Assembly (NCBI RefSeq): GCF_018614975.1 | Contig: NZ_JAGGNR010000021.1 | Coordinates: 124,001 to 188,000 of the forward strand | Length of the DNA: 64,000 nucleotides | Direction of reading: 5' to 3' | Source of the DNA: Paenibacillus polymyxa | Lineage (GTDB): Bacteria > Bacillota > Bacilli > Paenibacillales > Paenibacillaceae | Shown: positions 36,373 to 45,422 of the stretch, piece by piece | How the letters are laid out: each line of letters starts with the position of its first letter | Position numbering within the stretch: the stretch's first letter is position 1 | The notes under the pieces: model-generated | The model's input: only the letters and a program-made list of their open reading frames with translations | Database searches by the model: none | Told to the model about the DNA's origin: nothing | Program-made: the position numbers and the translations under genes

Positions 36373-37350
36373 TTAGAAATTCACGACTTTGTTAACCGCA
36401 GCAACGATACGCGCCGGGTTAGGCAGCCATGTATCTTCGATTTGTGCAAATGGATATACAGTGTCCGGACCAGCTACACGCAGAACCGGTGCTTCCAAGT
36501 GCAGGATTGCTTTTTCATTGATTTGTGCAATGACTTCAGCTGCAACACCTGCGCTCTTTTGAGCTTCCTGTACAACAATTGCACGGTTTGTTTTCTTAAT
36601 AGAAGCAACGATGGTATCGATGTCGATCGGGCTAACCGTACGAAGGTCGATAACTTCAACTTTGATTCCTTGTTTTTCGAGTTCATCTGCTGCTTTCACA
36701 GAAGTGTGAACCATCATACCGTAAGTAATGATCGTTACATCGGAACCTTCACGAACAACGTTCGCTTTACCCAACTCAACAACGTAATCTTCTTCAGGCA
36801 CTTCTGCACGGAAAGCATGGTACAAGTTCAAGTGCTCCATGAAGAATACAGGGTCGTTATCGCGAATCGAAGCGATCATTAGACCTTTTGCATCATAAGG
36901 GTTAGAAGGAACAACGACTTTGATACCTGGTGTTTGCGTGAGCAGACCTTCCAGGGAATCTGTATGCAATTCTGCCGCTTTTACGCCGCCACCGAATGGT
37001 GTACGGAATACGATTGGAGAATTGTATTTTCCACCGGAGCGGAAACGCATACGAGCAGCTTGCACTACCATTTGGTCAAGGGCTTCGAAGATAAAACCAA
37101 CGAATTGGATCTCAGCAACCGGACGGAAGCCTTGTACACCCAGACCTACAGCCAGACCACCAATAGCGGACTCAGCCAGTGGTGTATCAAATACACGCTC
37201 TTCGCCAAACTCTTTTTGCAGACCTTCCGTTACACGGAAAACGCCGCCTACATTACCTACGTCTTCACCGAAAAGCAGAACGTTAGGATCACGTTTCAAC
37301 TCCACGCGAAGCGCATCACGGATTGCTTCTTTCATGTTCATTTGTGCCAT
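36373..37350 (-). CDS. pdhB: Pyruvate dehydrogenase E1 beta subunit
   Basis: A 325-residue transketolase-like subunit that forms the alpha2-beta2 E1 with PdhA and helps bind thiamine diphosphate. It matches B. subtilis PdhB along its length: [67 protein letters not shown] and the C-terminal [14 protein letters not shown]. The start ATG at 37348-37350 gives the same length as the B. subtilis protein and lies behind AAGGAGG. It follows pdhA by about 100 bases. Confidence 0.96.
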   Translation of the reverse strand: MAQMNMKEAIRDALRVELKRDPNVLLFGEDVGNVGGVFRVTEGLQKEFGEERVFDTPLAESAIGGLAVGLGVQGFRPVAEIQFVGFIFEALDQMVVQAARMRFRSGGKYNSPIVFRTPFGGGVKAAELHTDSLEGLLTQTPGIKVVVPSNPYDAKGLMIASIRDNDPVFFMEHLNLYHAFRAEVPEEDYVVELGKANVVREGSDVTIITYGMMVHTSVKAADELEKQGIKVEVIDLRTVSPIDIDTIVASIKKTNRAIVVQEAQKSAGVAAEVIAQINEKAILHLEAPVLRVAGPDTVYPFAQIEDTWLPNPARIVAAVNKVVNF

Positions 37351-37451
37351 TTGCTTCATTTCCTCCTTAAACATTGACAGTTCACATTTGAATTATTACA
37401 TGTATACCGGGACATTAAAGTCGCGGATGTTTATGCTTTATCGGAAAAAAC

Positions 37452-38519
37452 TTATTGGAAATCAGCTTTTTGCTCTTCCAAGTGCTTAGGCGTTTGTTCG
37501 AACATGCTGTCGATCAAGCCTGAAATCGTCATTTTCTCGGTTTTTTCCGCTTTTTTGATCTCTTCATTTACTTTAGCTTTTGCTTCTTCTTTCACACGTG
37601 CTGTATCTTCTTCAGTCCAAAGACCTTTTTTCTCCAGATATTTAGCGAAACGTGCAATAGGATCTTTAGCAGACCATTCTGCCTCTTCTTCTTTTGTACG
37701 ATACTTGGAAGCATCATCCGAAAGGGAGTGAGGACGGAAACGGTAAGTTACTGCTTCAATCAATGTTGCGCCTTCTCCGTTACGTCCGCGCTCAGCAGCT
37801 TCCTGAACAGCTTTGATAACAGCGAAGATGTCCATACCGTCAACTTTAACACCTTTGATTCCTGCTGCTACCGCTTTGTGAGCGATGGAAAGAGCTGCAG
37901 TTTGTTTAGCAAAAGGAGTTGTGATAGCATAGCCATTGTTTTGTACAAAGAAGATAACAGGCAGTTTGTATACACCAGCGTAGTTCAGGCCTTCATAGAA
38001 GTCACCTTCAGAAGAACCGCCATCACCTGTGTACGTGATAACAACTTGTTTTTGTTTCTTCAATTTGTAACCCATAGCGATACCCATTGCGTGCAAAATT
38101 TGTGCACCAATGATGATTTGTGGCATCAATACATTAACGCCATCTGGAATTTGTCCACCATGTTGGTGTCCACGGGAGTACAAGAATGCTTGATAAAGAG
38201 GAAGTCCATGCCATACGAGTTGCGGAATGTCACGATAGCCAGGACATACAAAGTCTTCTTTTTCAATTGCAAATTCACTACCAACCATTGTAGCTTCTTG
38301 ACCAGATACTGGAGCGTAGAAACCAAGACGACCTTGACGGCCCAGGTTTACTGCACGGTCATCCCAAGTACGGGTAAATACCATGCGGTACATAATTTCT
38401 TTTAATTGATCATCGGAAAGTGTAGGCATCATGTCTTTGTTAACAATTTCGCCGTCAGGAGACAGCACGGACAGAGCTTCTACATCCTCTGTATACACTT
38501 CATAAGGAACCTTGCTCAT
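37452..38519 (-). CDS. pdhA: Pyruvate dehydrogenase E1 alpha subunit
   Basis: A 355-residue E1 alpha subunit. The thiamine-diphosphate motif runs from TYTGDGGSSEGDFYEGLNYA to the metal-binding NNGYAI; QEATMVGSEFAI and RFRPHSLSDDASKYR (the phosphorylation-loop equivalent) are also seen. With PdhB it decarboxylates pyruvate and reductively acetylates the lipoyl arm of E2. The start ATG is chosen because GAGGTG lies 8 bases upstream. It is the first gene of pdhABCD and has a good sigma-A promoter. Confidence 0.96.
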   Translation of the reverse strand: MSKVPYEVYTEDVEALSVLSPDGEIVNKDMMPTLSDDQLKEIMYRMVFTRTWDDRAVNLGRQGRLGFYAPVSGQEATMVGSEFAIEKEDFVCPGYRDIPQLVWHGLPLYQAFLYSRGHQHGGQIPDGVNVLMPQIIIGAQILHAMGIAMGYKLKKQKQVVITYTGDGGSSEGDFYEGLNYAGVYKLPVIFFVQNNGYAITTPFAKQTAALSIAHKAVAAGIKGVKVDGMDIFAVIKAVQEAAERGRNGEGATLIEAVTYRFRPHSLSDDASKYRTKEEEAEWSAKDPIARFAKYLEKKGLWTEEDTARVKEEAKAKVNEEIKKAEKTEKMTISGLIDSMFEQTPKHLEEQKADFQ

Positions 38520-38574
38520 TTTTTTCTTCACCTCAACAAAAAATTTGAATATCAAGTTCCGCTGTTATAATATT

Positions 38575-38604
38575 ATTATACACCTGTTTCACTCCATACG
38601 TCAA
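38575..38604 (-). promoter_or_regulatory. Sigma-A promoter of the pdh operon
   Basis: Minus-strand TTGACG (38599-38604), 18-base spacer ending in TG, and TATAAT (38575-38580), about 56 bases before the pdhA start. Confidence 0.78.
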
Positions 38605-38774
38605 AGAAATCCGTAATTTTTTTATGTTTCCTGCCGGATTGTATGTATAACAGGGGCTTAATATTGGTATAACAGCATAATACATGATTGCGTGTTTGAC
38701 CTAACCCCGCACAAGGGTAATCTTACCGTATTGCGCGGTCGAATGCAAAAATTAACCGAGAAAGGTGACATTTT

Positions 38775-39509
38775 ATGACGGATTCCCGCTATTTGAAACG
38801 CACGATTGTGAAGGAAGAGATTGAAAGTCGCTATCTCGGAGAGAAGCGAACGCTCCGTATTTACCTTCCTCCGGGTTATAACGAATTGCTTAGCTACCCT
38901 GTCGTTTATTGTCAGGATGGCGAAGAATTTTTTAATTTCGGACGAATTGCTACAACAGCTAACCAAATTATTCTGGACGAAGGAGCCGAACCTTTTATTA
39001 TTGTAGGGGTTCAGGTCGATGTGTCTGTGAGAACGCAGGAATATGCCCCATTTGGAGATCGGTTCAAGGCATATACCACTTGCTTCGCTGAAGAGATTAT
39101 TCCCTATATAGAAGAGAAATATCCTGTGCGCCGTTCTCCGCAGGAACGCATTCTTGCCGGAGACTCGCTCGGTGGCAGTGTTTCGCTTCATCTTGCTCTG
39201 TTATATCCGGATCTGTTCACACGTGTGATCAGCATGTCAGGCGCCTTCTACTCTGCTTCACAGGAAATCTATGCTGCAGCTGAAGATCTGTCTTGGCTCT
39301 CGATCTGGATGATCGTTGGTTTGCAGGAGACTGATTTCGAGGCAGACACCGGTACGTATGATTTTGTTCAATTAAACCGGGATACTCGAGAATTGCTGGA
39401 AAAACGTGGTGCCCTCGTCTCCTACCAGGAGAAAGACGGAAAACACCAATGGGGTTTTTGGCAGAAGGAATTGCCCGAAGCATTACTTTATTTTCTCCAA
39501 GAAAGATAA
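38775..39509 (+). CDS. Esterase-D-type alpha/beta hydrolase
   Basis: A 244-residue alpha/beta hydrolase of the esterase-D/enterochelin-esterase-like group. The N-terminal YLGEKRTLRIYLPPGY and YPVVYCQDGEEFF lead to the nucleophile elbow AGDSLGGSVS (Ser); the late KDGKHQWGFW likely provides the catalytic histidine. It is cytoplasmic, with no signal peptide. The substrate could be a siderophore ester, a glycerol ester or another small ester. AAAGGTGA precedes the ATG. It is a single gene divergent from pdhA. Confidence 0.82.
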   Translation: MTDSRYLKRTIVKEEIESRYLGEKRTLRIYLPPGYNELLSYPVVYCQDGEEFFNFGRIATTANQIILDEGAEPFIIVGVQVDVSVRTQEYAPFGDRFKAYTTCFAEEIIPYIEEKYPVRRSPQERILAGDSLGGSVSLHLALLYPDLFTRVISMSGAFYSASQEIYAAAEDLSWLSIWMIVGLQETDFEADTGTYDFVQLNRDTRELLEKRGALVSYQEKDGKHQWGFWQKELPEALLYFLQER

Positions 39510-39584
39510 AAGGACCACATTAACAGGCGGCTGAAATGCCGCTATTGTTCTTCACTTTAATGATACCGCTTACAATTGTAACCT

Positions 39585-39640
39585 GAAAAAGAAGCAAGAT
39601 ATCCTGCTTGCTTTAAGTGCTCTAATCCTGCTTCTTTTTC
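39585..39640. terminator. Bidirectional terminator, esterase and PTP genes
   Basis: GAAAAAGAAGCA (39585-39596) pairs with TGCTTCTTTTTC (39629-39640), a perfect 12-base-pair stem with an internal loop that contains further AAGCA/TGCTT complementarity. Confidence 0.65.
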
Positions 39641-39674
39641 GAATTACAAGTTAAGCATGAATTTCGTTTACTTT

Positions 39675-40145
39675 TTAGGCTAAGGAATGTTCCGCTTCAA
39701 TCTTACTCAACAGAACATCGCAGCCTGCGTTAACCAGCTCGTACACCTCTTCAAAATTGCCTGTGTGATATGGGTCAGGTACTTCTCTGAGTTTTTCCTC
39801 GGGAAGCATGTCCATGAACTTGATGATGTCCGCCTCAGCTCCGCCTGGAACGTTGCGCACATGATCTGCATTGGAATTGTCCATACACACAATGTAATGA
39901 AATTGAGTAAAGTCTTCGCTGGCGAATTGTCTCGCTGCCATGTTGGCATAAGAAATCTGGTACGAATCCAGCAATTTCCGAGTCCCTTCATGCGGAGGTT
40001 TACCAACATGCCAGTTCCCTGTACCCGCAGAGTCCACACGAATCTGGTGTTCAAGCCCCTTCTCCAGGACTTTGTGACGCAGAACAGCTTCAGCCATTGG
40101 TGATCTACATATATTGCCCAGACATACAAACAAAACATTAATCAT
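39675..40145 (-). CDS. Low-molecular-weight protein tyrosine phosphatase
   Basis: A 156-residue LMW-PTP. The P-loop CLGNICRS (Cys8 nucleophile, Arg14) is at the N-terminus and the general acid Asp124 lies in DPYHTG; both are intact. In Bacilli such enzymes dephosphorylate bacterial tyrosine kinases or arginine-phosphorylated proteins; which one applies here is not clear. The arginine-phosphatase YwlE type has a Thr-for-Ile substitution in the P-loop (CTGNTCRS), and this protein has Ile, so a tyrosine phosphatase is more likely. GGGGGAT precedes the ATG. It starts one base after the TRIC channel gene. Confidence 0.9.
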   Translation of the reverse strand: MINVLFVCLGNICRSPMAEAVLRHKVLEKGLEHQIRVDSAGTGNWHVGKPPHEGTRKLLDSYQISYANMAARQFASEDFTQFHYIVCMDNSNADHVRNVPGGAEADIIKFMDMLPEEKLREVPDPYHTGNFEEVYELVNAGCDVLLSKIEAEHSLA

Positions 40146-40146
40146 A

Positions 40147-40848
40147 TTAATCCCCCTTACTTAACGTACCTTGAAGTACCGACGATATTGGCTGTGTCAC
40201 AATGCTCTCCGGCTGAGGACTGACGTTCCCGGTCTCAGATGGCACCAACGAACGACGTGGCAGTTTCCATTTATAATGTACAGAACACATCCGGAAGAAC
40301 ACAACGGCCGCGAAACAAAATAATAATCCAGCATTCGTTGTTAACCAACCCATACCTATAACAAAACCGGCTGTCATTGCCCATACAGCATAGATTTCGT
40401 CACGCAATACAAGCGGTTTACGTCCAGCAAGCACATCACGAATAACGCCTCCTCCAATACCGGTCATTACTGCTGCAACGATAACTGCGCTAATGGGATG
40501 TCCCATGTTCGCCGCGTACAGCGCCCCTTGAATTGCAAATGCTGCGAGTCCGATTGCATCAAACAACGCCTCTGTTCGCTTCCAGTGACTAATCCACTTG
40601 AGAGGTAATATAAACGCAATCGCTACAGATACTAACGCTAACATAATAAGTGATCCCTGACTCCACAGTGTCGTTACAGGTATTCCTATAAGTACATTCC
40701 GGATAATCCCGCCTCCGAATGCCGTGACAAGTCCAAGCACCAGTACACCCAGAATGTCATACTCCTCTTCCATTGCCACGAAGGCACCGGACATTGCAAA
40801 TGCGATAGTGCCTATAATACTGAATACTTCAAAAATGTGTAAGTCCAA
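40147..40848 (-). CDS. TRIC-type (UPF0126) cation channel family membrane protein
   Basis: A 233-residue integral membrane protein with two repeats of the glycine-rich signature: AFGGGIIRNVLIG and GIGGGVIRDVLAG, each following helices, characteristic of the bacterial trimeric intracellular cation channel family. About seven membrane helices are seen, then a polar C-terminal tail of 35 residues. It probably conducts potassium or related cations. The start is TTG with GTGAGG 10 bases before; a TTG three codons upstream is too close to that site. It is co-transcribed with the LMW-PTP. Confidence 0.85.
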   Translation of the reverse strand: MDLHIFEVFSIIGTIAFAMSGAFVAMEEEYDILGVLVLGLVTAFGGGIIRNVLIGIPVTTLWSQGSLIMLALVSVAIAFILPLKWISHWKRTEALFDAIGLAAFAIQGALYAANMGHPISAVIVAAVMTGIGGGVIRDVLAGRKPLVLRDEIYAVWAMTAGFVIGMGWLTTNAGLLFCFAAVVFFRMCSVHYKWKLPRRSLVPSETGNVSPQPESIVTQPISSVLQGTLSKGD

Positions 40849-41029
40849 CCTGTTCAAACCTCACTTTTCAAGTCATCTCCATGTCGCTCTACCCATTGTA
40901 TCCGCGAGCACTGAAATTGTGCAACCACATTTTGTGGATTATACTGGTTTGGTGAATATATTTGTACATGTTCCAACACCATATTTGGACTAGAGCTATT
41001 TTTCTCTGAATTAGGAAGGATGAAATAAA

Positions 41030-41671
41030 ATGACGGCGAAACGGATTGTTATTGTTACAGGCGGAAACTTATCTGTAGAATTACTTCAGGAAATACGAGA
41101 AGATGATATGATCATCGCGGCCGATCGCGGTGCATTATTTTTAATTGAACACGGCATACAACCTCACATTGCAGTTGGAGACTTCGACTCCATTACTGAA
41201 GAGGAACGTACTATTGTAAGCAACAATAGCATTCGGTTCATTACGTGTGACCCTGTTCATAAGGATCTTACTGATACAGAAATGGCTTTTGAGACAGCGC
41301 TAGATTACGAACCATCTCACATCTTAATGTTAGGTGCTACAGGTACACGTATGGATCACACACTCGCCAATGTACATATCATGGTTCGCGCGATGCAGCA
41401 TCATATCTCCTGTGCCATTCAGGACAAGCACAATTACATGACACTGACCACATCCAAAGCTGTGGTTGAGCACCGGGACTATAAATATGTTTCTCTGCTC
41501 CCCTTGACTCATGAAGTTGCAGGAATAACTCTGGATGGTTTTATGTATCCGCTAGATCAAGCCACCATCCGCATGGGACAATCCTTGGGTGTAAGCAACC
41601 AGCTCTTAGGCTCCTCCGGTACAGTCACTATCGATAGCGGCTTATTACTGATTATTCAGAGCAAAGATTGA
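41030..41671 (+). CDS. thiN: Thiamine diphosphokinase
   Basis: A 213-residue enzyme that transfers pyrophosphate from ATP to thiamine to form thiamine diphosphate. Motifs: AADRGALFLIEHGIQPH, VGDFDSI with metal-binding acids, DLTDTEMAFETAL, and LGATGTRMDHTLAN; the C-terminal part is a beta-rich thiamine-binding domain ending in SGLLLIIQ. It is monocistronic, with GGAAGG upstream and a terminator after it. It completes the thiamine pathway whose thiazole branch is encoded at 43.4-47.3 kb. Confidence 0.92.
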   Translation: MTAKRIVIVTGGNLSVELLQEIREDDMIIAADRGALFLIEHGIQPHIAVGDFDSITEEERTIVSNNSIRFITCDPVHKDLTDTEMAFETALDYEPSHILMLGATGTRMDHTLANVHIMVRAMQHHISCAIQDKHNYMTLTTSKAVVEHRDYKYVSLLPLTHEVAGITLDGFMYPLDQATIRMGQSLGVSNQLLGSSGTVTIDSGLLLIIQSKD

Positions 41672-41750
41672 ATCTATTTGATTGCTTTATAGTTATTTAT
41701 TACGTTTTTGTAACCAGTGATTTCGATAAGAAAATAGGTTCACACATCAT

Positions 41751-41781
41751 AAAGACCCTTGAATATCAAGGGTCTTTTCTA
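41751..41781 (+). terminator. Intrinsic terminator after thiN
   Basis: AAAGACCCTTGA (41751-41762) pairs perfectly with TCAAGGGTCTTT (41766-41777) and continues in T residues. Confidence 0.88.
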
Positions 41782-41967
41782 TTTCATTTTAGTTTATCAT
41801 TCGTCAATGATTAATTTTTTGACATTTTTAATCATATTTTAATAAACATACCCAAACCGCTGTGGCGCAAGGGGTTACACTTCCCTATCCAATTTCTAGG
41901 CTGTTACAAAGCTGTTATACTCGCTCTAGCAACTTAACGAAAACGAATTTTGGAGGTACTAACTAAC

Positions 41968-42468
41968 ATGAAAACAAACATCTTTGTCCAAAAGGCCGTA
42001 ACCGTCGGGTTGTGCGCTACACTAGGTTTTGGAGCTGTATTAATGACTAACGCACCTGTTGCACAGGCAGCAACTGCTTCTGTATCCACAGGTCAACAGA
42101 TTGTTAACTATGGTAAACAATTTACTGGAACTCCATATAAATTTGGTGCTTCAACATCAACAACCAAAGTTTTTGACTGCTCTTCTTTTATGAAATATAT
42201 TTTCAAAAAGTATGGTGTAGATTTGCCGCGCACTTCCGTGAAACAATCCAAAGAAGGTAAAGCTGTGTCTAAAGCTAATCTGCGTGTCGGAGATCTGGTA
42301 TTCTTCTCCAGTGGTAGCCGTTCTACCGGTTCCAATGTCACTCACGTAGGCGTTTATGCGGGAAATGGTAAGATTCTGCATACGTATGGATCTCCAGGCG
42401 TAACCCTCTCTGATCTGGACTCTGGTACTTGGAAGAGAACGTATGTTAAAGCTCGTCGTGTACTGTAG
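41968..42468 (+). CDS. NlpC/P60 (C40) cell-wall endopeptidase, secreted
   Basis: A 166-residue exported peptidoglycan peptidase. A signal peptide ends near AQAAT (about residue 35). The NlpC/P60 domain begins at IVNYGKQFTGTPYKFG; the catalytic triad is Cys71 in DCSSF, His126 in THVGVY and His138. It would cleave the D-gamma-Glu to diamino-acid bond of the stem peptide. There is no SH3 or LysM binding domain, so wall targeting must be by other means. GGAGG lies 11 bases before the ATG; an extended -10-like TGTTATACT lies about 55 bases upstream. It is monocistronic. Confidence 0.92.
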   Translation: MKTNIFVQKAVTVGLCATLGFGAVLMTNAPVAQAATASVSTGQQIVNYGKQFTGTPYKFGASTSTTKVFDCSSFMKYIFKKYGVDLPRTSVKQSKEGKAVSKANLRVGDLVFFSSGSRSTGSNVTHVGVYAGNGKILHTYGSPGVTLSDLDSGTWKRTYVKARRVL

Positions 42469-42490
42469 ATTCACATCATAGCTAATCAGT

Positions 42491-42522
42491 AAAGACCGGA
42501 GGTTATTATCCGGTCTTTTATT
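42491..42522. terminator. Bidirectional terminator, NlpC and regulator genes
   Basis: AAAGACCGGA (42491-42500) pairs with TCCGGTCTTT (42509-42518), with A and T flanks. Confidence 0.85.
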
Positions 42523-42578
42523 TTTACCCTCTTTTTGCCACACTCTAAACTGGTGATTCATGGAACTAACTTCGTAAT

Positions 42579-43283
42579 CTAATTTTTATCATGAAGCATA
42601 TAACCGATCCCACGTACAGTATGAATCAGTTTCACACTTCTTCCCTTATCCACCTTAACCCTCAGATGTTTGATATAAACATCGACAACGTTGGTATCCA
42701 TCGCATACTCATATCCCCATACTTCCCGCAAAATATCACTCCGGGTACATGCTTCATTCACATGTAGGGCCAGGAATTCCAGCAATTCATACTCTTTTGG
42801 CGTTAATGTCAGGTATTCACCCGCACGATTTACCCGTCTTGAACGCAAATTCACTTTAAGATCATGAACTACAATTACTTCCTCACCCTCTGGTGTTGCA
42901 TTCGCAAAAACACGCAATAAATTTCGTATTCTGGCAAGCATCACGGTCAAGTGGATAGGTTCCTCCATCACGTCATTAGCTCCATAATCCAGCCATTCCA
43001 CGATGAACTGAGGAGATGCATCTGAAGTAATAACCAGTAGAGGTATAACTTTATATTTATTTATCCATCGTTTTAACGCTAATTTCTGATCCTGGCCACA
43101 ATGTTTCGTTCCCTCTTCCCGGTCTACCAGGATGATCAGGTTAATATGCAGCAACGAAGGCTCGATGGATTGGTTTAGTTCGGACCACTCCATTCGTTGT
43201 ACCTCGTATCCTTCGTTACATAAAATATCCTGAATAAGGCTGACCTGCTCTCCTGCTCCAATCAGCAAAATGGCTGTTCTCAT
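42579..43283 (-). CDS. Atypical OmpR-family response regulator (orphan)
   Basis: A 234-residue regulator with an intact C-terminal OmpR-type winged helix (LTLTPKEYELLEFLALHVNEA; VDVYIKHLRVKVDKG; TVRGIGYML). The receiver half is degenerate: the acidic pair that binds magnesium is replaced (AILLIGAGEQ), the conserved lysine before Pro is replaced by Glu (MEEPIH), and only an Asp in LIILVDREE (about 54) could be phosphorylated. There is no kinase gene nearby. It may act without phosphorylation, by dimerisation or ligand binding. It is a single gene between two terminators, downstream of which lies the converging NlpC gene. Confidence 0.85.
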   Translation of the reverse strand: MRTAILLIGAGEQVSLIQDILCNEGYEVQRMEWSELNQSIEPSLLHINLIILVDREEGTKHCGQDQKLALKRWINKYKVIPLLVITSDASPQFIVEWLDYGANDVMEEPIHLTVMLARIRNLLRVFANATPEGEEVIVVHDLKVNLRSRRVNRAGEYLTLTPKEYELLEFLALHVNEACTRSDILREVWGYEYAMDTNVVDVYIKHLRVKVDKGRSVKLIHTVRGIGYMLHDKN

Positions 43284-43356
43284 TCTTCTTCACCCGGCCT
43301 GTCTCTATCCCCACTGCTCGCAGCAATGGTTGATACAGATAGCATGCCGTAAAATG

Positions 43357-43388
43357 AAAAAGTCCATTCCCTCAAGGGAACAGACTTT
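43357..43388 (-). terminator. Intrinsic terminator after thiF
   Basis: AAAGTC-CA-TTCCCT pairs with AGGGAA-CA-GACTTT (43359-43388); five T residues follow on the minus strand. Confidence 0.82.
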
Positions 43389-43402
43389 GCTTCTTTCTTG
43401 CT

Positions 43403-44452
43403 TTAACCAAAGTAGCGATGGACGAGCGTACGTGCTTCAGCTGTGTCTTTTGTTCCATGTACGAGGACACGGCCATCTTGGAAAATGACCATTCTATGGA
43501 CTCCTGTTGTAAAAGAAACCAGAAACGGATTGGATTCCACTTTCCCTTCTTGAAGTCTATCCAGACGTTCCGCTGTATGTTGAAGATCCAGATTCATGCG
43601 CCTTGCAGGTCGGATCTGAACGGTGTCCCTGCCACACAACACATCGGTTTTCTCCAGATTGGACGCAGAAAGATATGGATACGTTGCCGAAGTGCCGCAG
43701 GAAGGACAGTCTTGCTTTTTCGCACCATCCACATTGATGGATATGTATTCGTTCCTCCACACGTCAAATGACAATAACTTACGTCTCAATGCATTTGCAT
43801 TACCACTAAGTAACTTCATCGCTTCTGCTGTCTGATTTGCCGTTACCATCTGTACGGCTTGAGGTATGATGCCAGATGTATCACAGGTATCTCCACCCAG
43901 TGGGACTTCACCCAGCAAACAATTTAAGCATGGCGTATCTCCAGGTATAAACGTATAGGTAATGCCGTAACTACCCACGCATCCACCATAAATCCAGGGA
44001 ATACGGTGTTTCTGTGCCATATCATTCATAAGTAGTCGGGTATCAAAGTTATCCGTTGCATCCATGATCAAGTCTGTATGCTGAACGAGTTCTTCCAACT
44101 CTTCTACTCTGACGTCCAACACTTTCCCTTCCACATGAACCGTGGAATTAATAGCAGATAAACGTTTTTCCGCTGCCATCGCCTTCGGCATCCGCTCTAT
44201 CGCGTCCTGCTCTACATATAATTGCTGTCGCTGCAGGTTACTCCACTCCACATAATCACGATCCACAATCGTTAAGTGTCCGACTCCTGAACGAACTAAC
44301 GTTTCTGCAATTCCTGTTCCGAGTGCGCCAGCGCCTACAATTAAAACTCTGCTGCCCTTTAATCTGGCCTGGCCTTCCTTGCCCAGTGGCGCATAACGTT
44401 CCTGTCTGGAATAACGATCGGCCTGCTCGGAAGATGTTAATTGATCTGTCAT
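43403..44452 (-). CDS. thiF: ThiF/MoeB-type sulfur-carrier adenylyltransferase
   Basis: A 349-residue E1-like enzyme that adenylates the C-terminal glycine of ThiS for sulfur transfer in thiazole synthesis. The ATP site [17 protein letters not shown], the RxxxR-like [18 protein letters not shown] and zinc-binding CLNC and CPSCG pairs are present. About 90 residues follow the zinc site, longer than the minimal ThiF; this C-terminal extension carries no rhodanese cysteine that I can see. Its ATG overlaps the thiG stop (ATGA). It is last in the thi operon. Given the zinc sites and context, ThiF is preferred over MoeB. Confidence 0.92.
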   Translation of the reverse strand: MTDQLTSSEQADRYSRQERYAPLGKEGQARLKGSRVLIVGAGALGTGIAETLVRSGVGHLTIVDRDYVEWSNLQRQQLYVEQDAIERMPKAMAAEKRLSAINSTVHVEGKVLDVRVEELEELVQHTDLIMDATDNFDTRLLMNDMAQKHRIPWIYGGCVGSYGITYTFIPGDTPCLNCLLGEVPLGGDTCDTSGIIPQAVQMVTANQTAEAMKLLSGNANALRRKLLSFDVWRNEYISINVDGAKKQDCPSCGTSATYPYLSASNLEKTDVLCGRDTVQIRPARRMNLDLQHTAERLDRLQEGKVESNPFLVSFTTGVHRMVIFQDGRVLVHGTKDTAEARTLVHRYFG

Positions 44453-45219
44453 GTATGAACCATTCCTTCCACCGGACTACTGGCTGCTGCATAACGCTTT
44501 ACGGGAATCATGCCTGCCTCATATGCCAACCTACCCGCTTCTACCCCCAATCGCATCGCTTTAGCCATGCTCACTGGATCCCCTGATCCGGATACGGCTG
44601 TATTTAACAAAACGCCATCAGCACCAAGTTCCATCGCATAAGCAGCATCTTTTGGGGAGCGCAATCCTGCATCCACAATTACAGGTACAACAGCCTGCTC
44701 AATGATGATCTCAAGGTTATAGGGATTGATGATGCCTCTGCCAGCTCCGATGGGAGAAGCGCCAGGCATTACAGCATGTACGCCAAGCAATTGTAGCCTT
44801 TTGGCCAGAATGACATCATCCGAAATATAAGGCAATACCGTGAAGCCCTTTTCAAGCAAAATTTCGCAAGCCTTGTACGTTTCAATCGGATCTGGGAGTA
44901 ACGTAATTCCATCTCCGATGACTTCGACTTTTATCATATCACAAAGTCCTGAAGCCCGCGCAAGCTCGGCAATCCGCACCGCCTCTTCCGCAGTAGAAGC
45001 CCCTGCCGTATTCGGAAGAAGTGTGTATTTATCCAGATCCAACATATCCAGGAAATGCTTCTGGTTACGTTCCTCCAGATTCAGACGACGAACAGCAAAG
45101 GTTAAAACTTCCGTTTCAGATGCTTCCACAGCCTGACTTTGCGCATCCAGATCCGAAAACTTGCCTGTTCCAAGCAACAATCTGGACTCAAACGTATATT
45201 TACCAATATTCAACATCAT
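44449..45219 (-). CDS. thiG: Thiazole synthase
   Basis: A 256-residue (beta/alpha)8 enzyme that forms the thiazole phosphate of thiamine from deoxyxylulose phosphate, dehydroglycine and ThiS thiocarboxylate. Typical features: [30 protein letters not shown], the Schiff-base lysine in [34 protein letters not shown] and ADGVLLNTA. The start is the ATG sharing an A with the thiS stop codon; AGGAGG lies 7 bases upstream within the thiS end. Confidence 0.96.
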   Translation of the reverse strand: MMLNIGKYTFESRLLLGTGKFSDLDAQSQAVEASETEVLTFAVRRLNLEERNQKHFLDMLDLDKYTLLPNTAGASTAEEAVRIAELARASGLCDMIKVEVIGDGITLLPDPIETYKACEILLEKGFTVLPYISDDVILAKRLQLLGVHAVMPGASPIGAGRGIINPYNLEIIIEQAVVPVIVDAGLRSPKDAAYAMELGADGVLLNTAVSGSGDPVSMAKAMRLGVEAGRLAYEAGMIPVKRYAAASSPVEGMVHT

Positions 45220-45422
45220 CAACCGCCTCCTACAAAATGTACAATCTCGATTCGATCGCCTTCTCTTAATGCAGTCGTTTCATGATACTCACGGGTTAAA
45301 ATATGCCTGTTCAGCTCAACAACTACAGTCTTGACTTGCAGGTCAAAAGATTGGAGCAATTTATCCACACGATTCAATCTGTCTTCAATCTCCATCCGTT
45401 GACCATTAACGATGATATTCAC
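45219..45422 (-). CDS. thiS: Sulfur carrier protein ThiS
   Basis: A 67-residue ubiquitin-fold carrier ending in the functional Gly-Gly (FVGGG), whose C-terminus becomes a thiocarboxylate and donates sulfur to thiazole. The start is GTG overlapping the thiO stop (GTGA), with AAGGAAG upstream. It is adjacent to thiG and thiF, its two partners. Confidence 0.94.
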   Translation of the reverse strand: MNIIVNGQRMEIEDRLNRVDKLLQSFDLQVKTVVVELNRHILTREYHETTALREGDRIEIVHFVGGG

